DNA from: Undibacterium parvum
GTDB lineage: Bacteria; Pseudomonadota; Gammaproteobacteria; Burkholderiales; Burkholderiaceae_D
Length of the DNA stretch: 64,000 bases
Assembly: GCF_003955735.1 (NCBI RefSeq)
Contig: NZ_CP034464.1
Location: 4,588,001-4,652,000 of the forward strand
Reading direction: 5' to 3'
The number at the start of each line of letters is the position of its first letter. Position 1 is the first letter of the stretch. This document shows positions 35,512-44,736 of this stretch, one piece after another. A program made the translations under genes and the position numbers. A model generated the notes under the pieces. That model was not told where the DNA came from. It did no database searches and saw only the letters and a list, made by a program, of their open reading frames with translations.

Positions 35512-36510
35512 TTAAATCAACTTAACTAATTGTTTGCCAAAGTTTTTACCTTTTAACAGACCGATAAAGGCGGCTGGCGCAGAAGCTAGATCGGGCGCAA
35601 CTGATTCGCGGAAACTAAGTTTGCCAGTCGCTACTAACATGCCCAGTTCTTTCAAACCTTCTGGCCATAATTCGAGATGCTCTGAGACGATAAAGCCACG
35701 CACCGTCAGACGCATGGTTAGCAACACACGAGAATTCTTGATCGGCAAAGCCTCGCCGTTGTAACCGGCTATCATGCCGCACAGAGAGATGCGGCCGAAA
35801 GGATTCATACGCGCCAAACTGGCATCGAGAATCTCGCCACCAACGTTCTCGAACAGGGCATCGATACCGTCGGGTGTTGCCGCAGCCAGATCAGCCTCTA
35901 AATGTCCGGCCTTGTAATCGATGCAGGCATCAAAGCCCAGCTCGTTGACAACGTAGGCGCATTTCTCCGCACCGCCAGCGATACCTACTGTGCGGCAACC
36001 GCGCAATTTTGCCAATTGCCCGACCACGCTACCAACCGCGCCACTGGCGGCCGACACCACCACGGTTTCGCCAGGTTTGGGCTGCATGATCTGGGTCAGG
36101 CCATACCAGGCCGTCATGCCTGGCATGCCAACGGCGCCCAGATAGGCCGACAGCGGGATATGACTGGTCGACACTTTGCGTAGCATGACGCCATCCGACA
36201 CGCCCATTTCTGACCAGCCCAACATGCCTACCACCTGATCACCGACTGCAAATTGTGGATTTTTAGAGGCAAGCACCTCGCCCACCGTACCGCCTATCAT
36301 GGTCTCGCCGATGGCCTGAGGCGCGGCGTAACTCTTGGCGTCTTCCATACGCATGCGCATGTAGGGGTCTAAGGACAGAAAGTGATTGCGTATCAGCACT
36401 TCACCCTCACGCAAGTCGGGGACGGACACAGTTTCGAGGCGGAAGTTCTCAGGCACGACCTCGCCTTGTGGGCGGGACGCTAAGACGATGCGTTGATAAG
36501 TTTGGCTCAT
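35512..36510 (-). CDS. NADP-dependent MDR oxidoreductase (CurA / leukotriene-B4-dehydrogenase-like)
   Basis: A zinc-free medium-chain reductase of 332 residues. The family-specific start is RIVLASRPQGEVVPENF, with FLSLDPYMRMRM near residue 50, and the nucleotide-binding motif is VVSAASGAVGSVVGQLAK. Members reduce alpha,beta-unsaturated ketones or enoyl compounds with NADPH. It sits between an SDR and a thioesterase in the lipid-degradation run, so reduction of an enoyl intermediate is plausible. Confidence 0.9.
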   Translation of the reverse strand: MSQTYQRIVLASRPQGEVVPENFRLETVSVPDLREGEVLIRNHFLSLDPYMRMRMEDAKSYAAPQAIGETMIGGTVGEVLASKNPQFAVGDQVVGMLGWSEMGVSDGVMLRKVSTSHIPLSAYLGAVGMPGMTAWYGLTQIMQPKPGETVVVSAASGAVGSVVGQLAKLRGCRTVGIAGGAEKCAYVVNELGFDACIDYKAGHLEADLAAATPDGIDALFENVGGEILDASLARMNPFGRISLCGMIAGYNGEALPIKNSRVLLTMRLTVRGFIVSEHLELWPEGLKELGMLVATGKLSFRESVAPDLASAPAAFIGLLKGKNFGKQLVKLI

Positions 36511-36576
36511 AATTTTCTCTTGGTGTTTAGTATGAATTTAGTATGAAATTGGTGCGCGTCTAGGGTGTCAAAAAAC

Positions 36577-37059
36577 TTAATCACTGCCATAAAGTTTTTT
36601 CATATTTTCACCCGATTTTAAACGGCGTAAATACTTGAAGGTGCCCATGGCTTTGGCGACCAATTTATCGCCATTCCAGATTTCGCCTTCGCAAAAGCAC
36701 ATGGTGGTCGATTGATGAAAGGCCTTGCCTCTGGCTTCGATACGGCCACCGACGATGCCACCCGGCTGCAAAAAACTGGTTTTCATCTCTATCGTGACCA
36801 CACCTTTGAGTTCGGCACTTAAGGAGCGTCCGGCCATCGCCATCACCACATCGAGCATCGTCATCAGTACGCCGCCATGGGTGATTTGCCAGCTATTCAT
36901 ATGCTGCGCCTGCAGGTCGAGGCCTAGCTTGGCGCTGCCATTTTCCATTTCCAGTAACTCCACCCCCAAGGCATCGAGGAAGGGATTAAGGCTGGGGGGA
37001 GTATCGTTAACTGACTGGGCCGCGTCGGCTGCTGTGTTTGCGTTCGCCGTCATGCTCAC
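36577..37059 (-). CDS. PaaI-family hotdog-fold acyl-CoA thioesterase
   Basis: A 160-residue thioesterase. The hotdog helix segment HMNSWQITHGGVLMTMLDVVMAMAG carries the conserved HGG and downstream Asp of the 4HBT/PaaI group. The C-terminal VAKAMGTFKYLRR is the typical final strand. It probably releases CoA from dead-end acyl-CoAs. Its start overlaps the stop of the upstream SDR by ATGA, so the two are coupled. Confidence 0.9.
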   Translation of the reverse strand: MSMTANANTAADAAQSVNDTPPSLNPFLDALGVELLEMENGSAKLGLDLQAQHMNSWQITHGGVLMTMLDVVMAMAGRSLSAELKGVVTIEMKTSFLQPGGIVGGRIEARGKAFHQSTTMCFCEGEIWNGDKLVAKAMGTFKYLRRLKSGENMKKLYGSD

Positions 37060-37850
37060 ACCGCCGAGACGCCGCCGTCTACCGCCAAGGTTTGCCCGGT
37101 GATGTGCTTACCCGCATCAGAAGCAAACAAGACCGTCACGCCTTTTAAATCTTCTTCGTCACCGATACGCTGCAAAGGTGCCTGTTGCGCCAGTTTTTCT
37201 TCGCCCAGATGTTCGAGTATGCCCTTGGTCATCTTGGAAGGGAAAAAGCCCGGTGCGATCGCATTGACTGTGATGCCGTAAATGCCCCACTCACCGGCCA
37301 GGGTGCGCGTGAAGTTAATCACCGCTGCTTTCGAAGTGTTGTAGGCGATGGTTTGCATGCTGCCCGGTGGATTACCAGAGAGCCCGGCAATCGAAGCAAT
37401 ATTGATGATGCGGCCGCTCTTGCGCGGGATCATGCTGCGTTTGCCGACTTCTTGCGAGAGCATGAAGATGCTGCGGATATTGAGGTTCATCACCTTATCC
37501 CAGGCTTCAACCGTATGCGATTCGGCTGGAGCTCCCCAGGTTGCACCGGCGTTATTGATGAGAATATCGATATGTTCCAGGCGCTTGAGGGCTTCATCGA
37601 CCAGCCCTTTGACTGCGCCCTCTTTGCCCATGTCGGCAGCAATTGCGCTGGCCTGTATGCCACGGCTTCTCAGATGCGTCAGCGCATCCTCTAAATCTAA
37701 ATTTTTGCGCGCCGAGATGACGATGCTCGCGCCCTGCTCACCTAGAGCTTCTGCCATCTGCAAACCCAGACCGCGTGAGCCGCCCGTGATGAGCGCTGTT
37801 TTACCGCTGAGGTCAAATAATTGTGTGGTCGTACGCGCTATGATTGCCAT
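37056..37850 (-). CDS. Short-chain dehydrogenase (FabG/gluconate-5-dehydrogenase-like)
   Basis: A classical 264-residue SDR with GGSRGLGLQMA (cofactor), NNAGATWG, an active-site Ser in NIASIAGLSG and catalytic YNTSKAA in order, ending ITGQTLAVDGGVSAV, the standard tetramer C-terminus. In a beta-oxidation cluster a 3-hydroxyacyl-CoA dehydrogenase or 3-ketoacyl reductase role is likely. First gene after the gap following the acyl-CoA dehydrogenase. Confidence 0.9.
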   Translation of the reverse strand: MAIIARTTTQLFDLSGKTALITGGSRGLGLQMAEALGEQGASIVISARKNLDLEDALTHLRSRGIQASAIAADMGKEGAVKGLVDEALKRLEHIDILINNAGATWGAPAESHTVEAWDKVMNLNIRSIFMLSQEVGKRSMIPRKSGRIINIASIAGLSGNPPGSMQTIAYNTSKAAVINFTRTLAGEWGIYGITVNAIAPGFFPSKMTKGILEHLGEEKLAQQAPLQRIGDEEDLKGVTVLFASDAGKHITGQTLAVDGGVSAV

Positions 37851-37937
37851 AATTTTTCGTCCTTAATTTGGTTTATTGCTCAGAGATAGCGCAGTCATTT
37901 GAGCGCGCCATTATTGCCAGAAATTCTCTACTTTAGG

Positions 37938-38020
37938 GGGAGTATATGCGCACACCATCCAATTGCGCACATAGAATATGCGCAAGATAGCCACCACCTA
38001 TGATACTGAGTGGGAGTATC
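37938..38020. repeat. Related ATACTCCC-type intergenic repeat, direct ends
   Basis: GGGAGTATAT at the left and GGGAGTATC at the right, 83 bases in total, with GCGCACATAGAATATGCGC between. Read on the minus strand, the ATACTCCC to GCGCATATTCTAT spacing (36) is almost that of the element at 16312 (35). Unlike the two clear elements, the ends are direct rather than inverted. The right end touches the stop codon of the acyl-CoA dehydrogenase. Confidence 0.5.
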
Positions 38021-39836
38021 AGAACCAGGCATCTTGCATTTCTAGCGTAGTCGCGTCCAGATTGGCGAGCAAATCGAGTTGCGCATGCACCTTGGGAAGT
38101 TCGTAGTGGTAGAAATATTTGCAGGCTTGCAGCTTGCCTGCATAGAAATCGGCATTGTGCTGCGCCTCCTTATCGATAGCCAATAAGGCTTGCTCTAGCC
38201 ATATCCATGCCACCACCATATGCCCGAACGCTTCCAGATAAATCGAGGCGTTAGCAAGGATCAGATTCACGTCATCGCTGCCATACATGCGTTGCGTGAC
38301 GTAGGCCATTCTTTGCAACACCGCGCTCAGGGCTTGCGCATAGCTAGTTAATGCCTCTTGTGGCGCAGCGCGATTGATGGTTTGCTGTATCTCGCCCGCT
38401 AGCAAACGCATCGCAGCGCCCTCTTGCATGATCACTTTGCGCCCTAATAAATCGAGACCCTGTATTCCATGCGTACCTTCATGGATGGGATTGAGACGAT
38501 TATCGCGATAGAATTGTTCGACATTATATTCACGCGTGTAGCCATAGCCGCCATGCACTTGAATCGCCAGATTATTCGCTTCCAGACACCATTGCGAAGG
38601 CCAGGATTTAGCGACCGGGGTCAAGATATCGAGCAACAGTAAGGCATCAGCGCGCGCTTGCGCATCGCTACCGCTGCGTTCCTCATCGACCAAACGGGCG
38701 CAATACAAATTTAAGGCCAGACCGCCTTCAACGTAGGATTTTTGCGCCAGCAACATGCGCTTCACATCGGTGTGCTGAATAATCGGCAGTTGCGGCGAGC
38801 TTGGATCCCTCGCTAGAGCGCTGCGTCCTTGTGGCCGGTTGCGGGCATAGTCAAGCGCGTGCAGATAGCCGGTATACCCTAGCATCACCGCGCCCAGACC
38901 GACGCCGATTCTGGCTTCGTTCATCATATGAAACATATTCGCCAGACCTTTATGCAGGCTACCGACCAGGTAGCCTACCGCCCCTGCTTTACCCTCAGGC
39001 TGAAACTTTCCTTCGCCAAAGTTAAGCAGGCAATTAGTGGTGCCGCGATAGCCCATCTTATGATTTAAGCCGGCCAATACCACATCATTGCGCTCGCCTA
39101 AACTACCATCGGCATGGACTAAAAACTTAGGTACGATGAATAAGGAGATCCCTTTGACGCCGGGTATCAGTTTGCCGTTTTCATCCGGCACCTTGGCCAA
39201 CACCAGATGCACGATGTTCTCGGATAGCTCATGTTCGCCAGCAGAGATCCACATCTTATTGCCGGTAAGCCGATAACTGCCATCGGCTTGCGGCTCGGCG
39301 CGCGTTACTATATCCGACAGACTAGAACCGGCCTGCGGTTCCGACAAACACATGGTGCCGAAATAACGCCCTTCCAGCATAGGTTTGGCGTATAAATCGA
39401 TTTGTTCCGGCGTGCCGCACTTCATCAGCGTATTGGCGTTACCTATCGTCAGAAAGGGGTACGCTGCGGTGGCGGCATTGGCCCCGGTAAAATAAGCAAA
39501 ACCCGCTTTTTCGACTACACATGGCAGTTGCATGCCGCCCAACTCAAAATCCTGCCCCGCGGCCATCAGGCCAGCATCGCGAAAAGCTCTTAGAGCGACA
39601 CCGACTTCTTCGATGATGTGTACCGTCTGGCCGTCAAAATGCGGTTCGTTCTGATCACTCTTTTTATTGTGCGTGGCAAAGAGATCAGTGGCGATTTGCT
39701 CACAAGTATCGAGCGCAGCGTCAAAGGTTTCGCGACTATGCTCGGCATAACGCTCACGCTGATTGAGTGCAGTAACGTTGAGCCATTCGTAGAGCAAAAA
39801 CTCCAGCTCACGACGCGGAATGATTTTTGATTGCAT
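38019..39836 (-). CDS. Acyl-CoA dehydrogenase (long, FadE/DMSPD-like group)
   Basis: A FAD-dependent first enzyme of beta-oxidation, 605 residues. The FAD/substrate blocks are MCLSEPQAGSSLSDIVTRA and YRLTGNKMWISAGEHE. HGGYGYTREYNVEQFYRD is the conserved C-terminal segment, and IHEGTHGIQGLDLLGRK carries the catalytic Glu of the approximately 600-residue subgroup with an extra C-terminal domain. The start at ATG 39836 is preferred over a TTG 48 bases upstream that overlaps the thiolase. It lies 41 bases downstream of the thiolase gene in one operon. Confidence 0.93.
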   Translation of the reverse strand: MQSKIIPRRELEFLLYEWLNVTALNQRERYAEHSRETFDAALDTCEQIATDLFATHNKKSDQNEPHFDGQTVHIIEEVGVALRAFRDAGLMAAGQDFELGGMQLPCVVEKAGFAYFTGANAATAAYPFLTIGNANTLMKCGTPEQIDLYAKPMLEGRYFGTMCLSEPQAGSSLSDIVTRAEPQADGSYRLTGNKMWISAGEHELSENIVHLVLAKVPDENGKLIPGVKGISLFIVPKFLVHADGSLGERNDVVLAGLNHKMGYRGTTNCLLNFGEGKFQPEGKAGAVGYLVGSLHKGLANMFHMMNEARIGVGLGAVMLGYTGYLHALDYARNRPQGRSALARDPSSPQLPIIQHTDVKRMLLAQKSYVEGGLALNLYCARLVDEERSGSDAQARADALLLLDILTPVAKSWPSQWCLEANNLAIQVHGGYGYTREYNVEQFYRDNRLNPIHEGTHGIQGLDLLGRKVIMQEGAAMRLLAGEIQQTINRAAPQEALTSYAQALSAVLQRMAYVTQRMYGSDDVNLILANASIYLEAFGHMVVAWIWLEQALLAIDKEAQHNADFYAGKLQACKYFYHYELPKVHAQLDLLANLDATTLEMQDAWF

Positions 39837-39877
39837 ACAGTTTTTACCGGTTAAAAGTGAAACGAAGCGCCAGGCGA

Positions 39878-41056
39878 TTAGCAAACTTCAAATAAGCCCG
39901 CTGCGCCCTGGCCGCCACCGATGCACATGGTGACCACCACAAATTTGACGCCACGACGTTTGCCTTCTATTAATGCATGCCCAGTCAGGCGCGCACCAGA
40001 GACTCCGTAAGGATGTCCGACCGCGATCGCCCCGCCGTTGACGTTGAGTCTGTCCATGGGGATACCTAGCTTCTCGGCACAATATAAAACCTGCACAGCG
40101 AAGGCTTCGTTGAGTTCCCACAAACCGATATCGGACACACTCAAACCGGCCTTTTTTAAAAGTTTTGGAACCGCGAACACCGGGCCTATTCCCATCTCAT
40201 CGGGCTCACATCCCGCCACTGCAAAACCACGGAAAATACCTAGCGGTTGCAAGCCCTTCGCTTCGGCTACTTTACTGTTCATGACGATAGCAATAGAGGC
40301 ACCATCTGAAAACTGGCTGGCGTTACCGGCGGAGATGACACCGCCCGGAATCGCAGAACGGATCTTAGAAACCGCCTCCAGTGTCGTGTCGGCGCGTATG
40401 CCTTCATCAGCAGAAATAGTGACCTCTCTGCTCAACAACATGCCGCTGGCTTTATCGGCTACACCCATGATGGTCGTCATAGGGACGATTTCGGCATTAA
40501 ACAAGCCAGCCGCTTGTGCCGCGGCGGCCCGTAACTGGCTTTGCACGCCATATTCATCCTGGCGCTCACGCGCAATGCCATAACGTTTTGCTACAGTCTC
40601 TGCAGTTTGCAACATAGGCCAGTACACCTCTGGTTTGTGCTGTTTCAACCACGGATCGACAATCATGTGGCGATTTGCTTCGTTCTGCACGCAAGAGATC
40701 GATTCCACCCCGCCGGCGGCGTAGATATCACCTTCGCCAGCGATGATGCGCTGCGCTGCCAGGGCGATGGTTTGTAAGCCTGAAGAGCAAAAACGATTCA
40801 CAGTCATACCTGCCGTGGTCACCGGGCAGCCACCGCGTAACGCAATCTGGCGCGCAATATTGCTGCCGGTTGCGCCTTCTGGTGTAGCACAACCCATGAT
40901 GACATCTTCGACTTCTGCTGCGGCTATCCCGGCGCGGCTAATTGCGGCCTGCAAGACATGACCACCGAGGGCGGCGCCATGTGTCATATTGAAAGCGCCT
41001 TTCCAGGATTTTGCCAAAGCGGTACGGGCGGTAGAAACGATCACTGCATCAGACAT
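39878..41056 (-). CDS. Acetyl-CoA C-acyltransferase (thiolase)
   Basis: Cleaves 3-ketoacyl-CoA to acetyl-CoA and a shortened acyl-CoA (392 residues, standard length). The acylated Cys is in [17 protein letters not shown], the His in [16 protein letters not shown], and the second Cys in [20 protein letters not shown] is also present. First gene of the minus-strand operon with the acyl-CoA dehydrogenase. A palindromic operator candidate lies about 190 bases upstream. GHPYGVSG rather than GHPxGxSG is within family variation. Confidence 0.94.
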   Translation of the reverse strand: MSDAVIVSTARTALAKSWKGAFNMTHGAALGGHVLQAAISRAGIAAAEVEDVIMGCATPEGATGSNIARQIALRGGCPVTTAGMTVNRFCSSGLQTIALAAQRIIAGEGDIYAAGGVESISCVQNEANRHMIVDPWLKQHKPEVYWPMLQTAETVAKRYGIARERQDEYGVQSQLRAAAAQAAGLFNAEIVPMTTIMGVADKASGMLLSREVTISADEGIRADTTLEAVSKIRSAIPGGVISAGNASQFSDGASIAIVMNSKVAEAKGLQPLGIFRGFAVAGCEPDEMGIGPVFAVPKLLKKAGLSVSDIGLWELNEAFAVQVLYCAEKLGIPMDRLNVNGGAIAVGHPYGVSGARLTGHALIEGKRRGVKFVVVTMCIGGGQGAAGLFEVC

Positions 41057-41554
41057 GTGTATCTCCTCATTAGGGAAACTGCGGGACCTACATCGTTAAA
41101 AATAAGTTTATTTTAAAGGTAACAGAACTACGACACTGCGGGACTTCTTAAACTCTTCTTTTTCATAGGGAAAGCACAGCTCAATGACCCGCAATAAGAG
41201 TGAGTTGTAAATTCAGAAAAACCAGAATAGCATATTTTAAGCACGACCGTTCGCAAAAAGTAGGGACAATTTTTTTGTTGTTAAAAACGTCGCTTTTTGA
41301 CTACGTTCTGTATTGCATCATCAATTCCCGGTCTAGTCACGAGCTGGACACAATAGGGCTCTATCCTTAGCTGGCTAATATCATAAATACAAAAATAAAT
41401 GCAAAAATCGCTATTTTGTAAGTCTCTGTAAGTTTCAAGAAAGCATGATGTAAGTTTCACACTTCAGACTCAAGTTGCGCAAAAAAGTTAGCTGCAAAAG
41501 ATTAGACGTTGCGTTACGTTTTTTGAAGCACACAAAACATCCAAGGAGACAGGC
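41057..41554. other. Divergent intergenic region (thiolase / MHS transporter)
   Basis: 498 bases with no credible ORF on either strand. It contains the palindrome at 41241-41252 and an AT-rich stretch from about 41380 to 41440. A good Shine-Dalgarno sequence (AAGGAGAC) precedes the transporter ATG. No clear -35/-10 pair was found. Confidence 0.6.
41241..41252. promoter_or_regulatory. GCACGACCGTTC, candidate shared beta-oxidation operator
   Basis: Shares the 10-base core ACGACCGTTC with the site at 23324 and the looser core with 16217. It lies between the divergent thiolase operon and MHS transporter, so either could be the target. One arm base is off the perfect palindrome. Confidence 0.4.
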
Positions 41555-43240
41555 ATGAGCACAGCACAGGCAACAGGCGCGGGAGCAGTAAAAGCTGCAT
41601 CGCGTGGCATGACAGCAGAAGAGCGCAAGGTAATTTTTGCTTCTTCTCTCGGTACCGTATTTGAATGGTACGATTTTTACCTCTACGGTTCTTTAGCTGC
41701 GATTATTGCCAAGCAATTCTTCGCTGGCACTGATCCTAATACCGCATTTATTTTCGCCTTGCTGGCGTTTGCCGCCGGTTTCATCGTGCGTCCATTTGGC
41801 GCATTGGTGTTTGGCCGCCTGGGTGACATGATAGGACGTAAATACACCTTCCTGGTCACCATCGTGATCATGGGTTTTTCTACCTTCGTGGTTGGGCTAT
41901 TGCCTAGTTACTCCTCAATTGGTATCGCTGCACCGATTATTCTGGTTTCCCTGCGTATTTTGCAGGGTCTGGCATTAGGCGGTGAATACGGTGGTGCCGC
42001 TACTTATGTAGCAGAGCATGCACCAGACGATAAACGTGGCGCCTTCACAGCATGGATACAAACCACAGCAACTTTAGGTTTGTTTTTGTCCTTGATGGTG
42101 ATCTTGGGTACACGTACCGCTATCGGCGAAGAAGCCTTTGCTGATTGGGGCTGGCGCGTGCCTTTCCTGGTCTCTGTATTTTTGTTAGCGGTCTCAGTCT
42201 GGATACGTTTATCCATGAATGAATCCCCGGCTTTCGCAAAAATGAAGGCCGAAGGCAAGACTTCTAAAGCACCTTTGACAGAGTCTTTTGGTCAATGGAA
42301 AAACTTGAAAATTGTTATCCTGGCTTTAGTTGGTTTAACTGCCGGCCAAGCCGTGGTCTGGTACACAGGTCAATTTTACGCACTGTTCTTCTTGCAGCAA
42401 ACGCTGAAAGTAGATGGAGCGACAGCGAATATCTTGATCGCCGCATCGTTGGTGATTGGTACGCCATTTTTCATCGTGTTTGGTAGCTTGTCCGACAAAA
42501 TCGGCCGCAAACCTATCATCATGGCCGGTTGCCTGATCGCAGCATTAACTTACTTCCCAATTTTCAGTGCCTTGACCCATTTCGCTAATCCAGCATTGGA
42601 ATCAGCGCTGAAAAATGCCCCAGTGGTTGTTACCGCTGACCCTGCTGATTGCCAATTCCAATTTAACCCTACAGGTACTAAGAAATTCACTTCTTCTTGC
42701 GATATCGTCAAAGCGAAATTGGCTGCATCCTCAGTCAACTACACCAATGAAATCGCTCCTGCTGGTACCGTAGCTTCGGTAAAAGTAGGCGAGACTGTGA
42801 TCGCTTCTTACAACTCGAACGGTTTATCTAAAGAAGACGCAGCGGCGAAATCGAAAGCTTTCACTACCGCGTTTGGTGATGCGATCAAAGCCGCAGGCTA
42901 CCCAGCCAAAGCCGATCCAGCGCAGATCAATAAGCCTATGGTTTTGGCCTTGCTCACTATCCTGGTCTTGTACGTCACCATGGTATATGGCCCTATCGCC
43001 GCCATGCTGGTAGAGATGTTCCCTACTCGCATACGCTACACTTCCATGTCCTTGCCTTACCATATCGGTAATGGCTGGTTCGGTGGCTTGTTGCCAACTA
43101 CGGCGTTCGCCCTGGTCGCGTTCAAAGGCGATATTTACTACGGTCTCTGGTACCCTATCATCATCGCCTTAGGTACTTTCGTCATCGGTACTTTGTTCAT
43201 CAAAGAAACCAAAGATAACGATATCTATGCCAATGACTAA
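41555..43240 (+). CDS. MHS-family MFS transporter with large extracytoplasmic insertion
   Basis: A metabolite:H+ symporter-type carrier of 561 residues. The start EERKVIFASSLGTVFEWYDFYLYGSLA is the MHS hallmark (FEWYDF). RPFGALVFGRLGDMIGRKYTF is the conserved loop between helices 2 and 3, with GRKP repeated in the second half. Residues about 345-455 form a polar, helix-free insertion holding two cysteines (in DCQFQF and SSCDIV), between membrane segments. Ordinary MHS proteins are about 430-450 residues. Related ProP/KgtP/ShiA members carry organic acids or osmolytes; the neighbouring acyl-CoA genes hint at a carboxylate. Strong Shine-Dalgarno sequence and its own terminator. Confidence 0.9.
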   Translation: MSTAQATGAGAVKAASRGMTAEERKVIFASSLGTVFEWYDFYLYGSLAAIIAKQFFAGTDPNTAFIFALLAFAAGFIVRPFGALVFGRLGDMIGRKYTFLVTIVIMGFSTFVVGLLPSYSSIGIAAPIILVSLRILQGLALGGEYGGAATYVAEHAPDDKRGAFTAWIQTTATLGLFLSLMVILGTRTAIGEEAFADWGWRVPFLVSVFLLAVSVWIRLSMNESPAFAKMKAEGKTSKAPLTESFGQWKNLKIVILALVGLTAGQAVVWYTGQFYALFFLQQTLKVDGATANILIAASLVIGTPFFIVFGSLSDKIGRKPIIMAGCLIAALTYFPIFSALTHFANPALESALKNAPVVVTADPADCQFQFNPTGTKKFTSSCDIVKAKLAASSVNYTNEIAPAGTVASVKVGETVIASYNSNGLSKEDAAAKSKAFTTAFGDAIKAAGYPAKADPAQINKPMVLALLTILVLYVTMVYGPIAAMLVEMFPTRIRYTSMSLPYHIGNGWFGGLLPTTAFALVAFKGDIYYGLWYPIIIALGTFVIGTLFIKETKDNDIYAND

Positions 43241-43270
43241 GCACTAAGCAATACGCGATAAGCAAGCACC

Positions 43271-43295
43271 TAGCTACGCTACTGCAGCGTAGCTA
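43271..43295 (+). other. Palindromic hairpin TAGCTACGCT...AGCGTAGCTA
   Basis: A 10-bp perfect stem with a 5-base loop lies between the transporter stop and its terminator. It may assist termination or stabilise the 3' end. Confidence 0.55.
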
Positions 43296-43303
43296 AAATT
43301 AAT

Positions 43304-43338
43304 AAGCCTGATACCGGAAACAGTATCAGGCTTTTTTT
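43304..43338 (+). terminator. Rho-independent terminator after the MHS transporter
   Basis: An 11-bp perfect stem AAGCCTGATAC/GTATCAGGCTT with an 8-base loop and a following T-run. Confidence 0.92.
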
Positions 43339-43546
43339 CGCGCTGATCAGGCGTGGAGCCTATTACTGACTAAAGTCCGGATATGACCGCAACTAGTCGG
43401 CGCCAGGTCTGGTGTATTCGTGCGGTGCTGGTATTCTCATGTCTATAATCACATTCGCGATTGGCAAGTGTGATTAAGCAAAAACGCACAACTGGCATAG
43501 GTGTACACTCACAGCCATAGTGATTTCCTGTAGCGCTTTCTTAGAA

Positions 43547-44485
43547 ATGAACATGTCGACAAACCTTATTAGCCCGCGCCACATCATTACCGCCTTAATC
43601 GTGATTTTTTTATGGGGTATGAATTTCGTCGTCATCAAAATAGGCTTGCAAGGTGTGCCACCATTTCTATTGGGCGCCTTGCGTTTCGTACTAGTGGCCT
43701 TCCCTGCGATACTATTTCTGCCACGCCCTCAAGTGCCATTGAAATGGCTACTCGCCTATGCGCTGACGATTAGTCTAGGACAATTTGCCTTCTTATTCTC
43801 AGCGATGGCAGTCGGTATGCCGGCGGGACTAGCCTCTCTGGTATTACAAGCCCAGGCTTTTTTTACTGTGGGTTTGTCGGCTTTAGTCTTTGGCGATAAA
43901 TTGCGGGCATCGAATCTGCTAGGTATGATCATCGCTAGTCTAGGCTTGGTCTTACTTGGTAGCGCGAGCCTGAATAATGCAGCCACTTCAGTTAGCCATG
44001 TCAGCATATTGGGGTTTTCACTGACTTTATGCGCTGCCCTGTCCTGGGCTTGTGGAAATGTCATCAATAAGAAAATTGGCATGATTTCTAACTCAGTATC
44101 GACTTTAAGTCTGGTCGCATGGAGTGCCTTGATACCGATATTGCCGTTTTTTTTGCTTTCCTATTTATTTGAAGGAAGTGCGGCTATCGTTGGCAGCCTG
44201 AGCAATCTCTCTTTATCCTCGGTACTGACAGTCATGTACCTGGCCTTCGCTGCAACTCTGGTCGGCTACACCTTATGGGGCCGCCTGCTCGCGAGTCTGC
44301 CTACACACATGGTGGCACCGCTGACCTTGCTGGTGCCGGTAGTTGGTTTGAGCGCCGCTTGGCTACTTTTGGATGAGGCGCTAAAAACAAATCAAATCAT
44401 CGGTGCAGCGATCGTGATGTGCGGCTTACTGATCAATGTGTTTGGCCACAAGTTTAGTGCGGGAGTGAAACGGGTGGTGCGCTGA
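43547..44485 (+). CDS. eamA: EamA-type exporter (cysteine/O-acetylserine efflux-like)
   Basis: A drug/metabolite-superfamily exporter with ten hydrophobic helices in two EamA repeats. It resembles E. coli EamA closely along its length: FLWGMNFVVIKIGLQGVPPFLLGALRFVLVAFPAI near the start, MPAGLASLVLQAQAFFT near residue 90, and ALSWACGNVINKKIG near 170. E. coli EamA exports O-acetylserine and cysteine. The start is uncertain among GTG 43520, ATG 43547 and ATG 43553; the last gives the most family-like N-terminus and none has a clear Shine-Dalgarno sequence. Confidence 0.88.
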   Translation: MNMSTNLISPRHIITALIVIFLWGMNFVVIKIGLQGVPPFLLGALRFVLVAFPAILFLPRPQVPLKWLLAYALTISLGQFAFLFSAMAVGMPAGLASLVLQAQAFFTVGLSALVFGDKLRASNLLGMIIASLGLVLLGSASLNNAATSVSHVSILGFSLTLCAALSWACGNVINKKIGMISNSVSTLSLVAWSALIPILPFFLLSYLFEGSAAIVGSLSNLSLSSVLTVMYLAFAATLVGYTLWGRLLASLPTHMVAPLTLLVPVVGLSAAWLLLDEALKTNQIIGAAIVMCGLLINVFGHKFSAGVKRVVR

Positions 44486-44736
44486 TCTTTTAGCGGTCTC
44501 GTACTAAAGCGCGTTCTGCTATTAATTTTTTCGAATTTTCGACAGCGTGCTAATTATAATTCGGTAAAATTTGAGTCCTCTCTTTTCTCGAATTGCAAGC
44601 ATCGTAGCTCATCAAGCTTTAGCTCAAAAATTTTCGTTAAAAATTTGACTACGAAGAATGACTCAGTAATACTTCTGTCAAGGCAATTTTTCCTAGCTTC
44701 GTTCAATTAGACACTAGGATATCTGAGCTTAAACGC

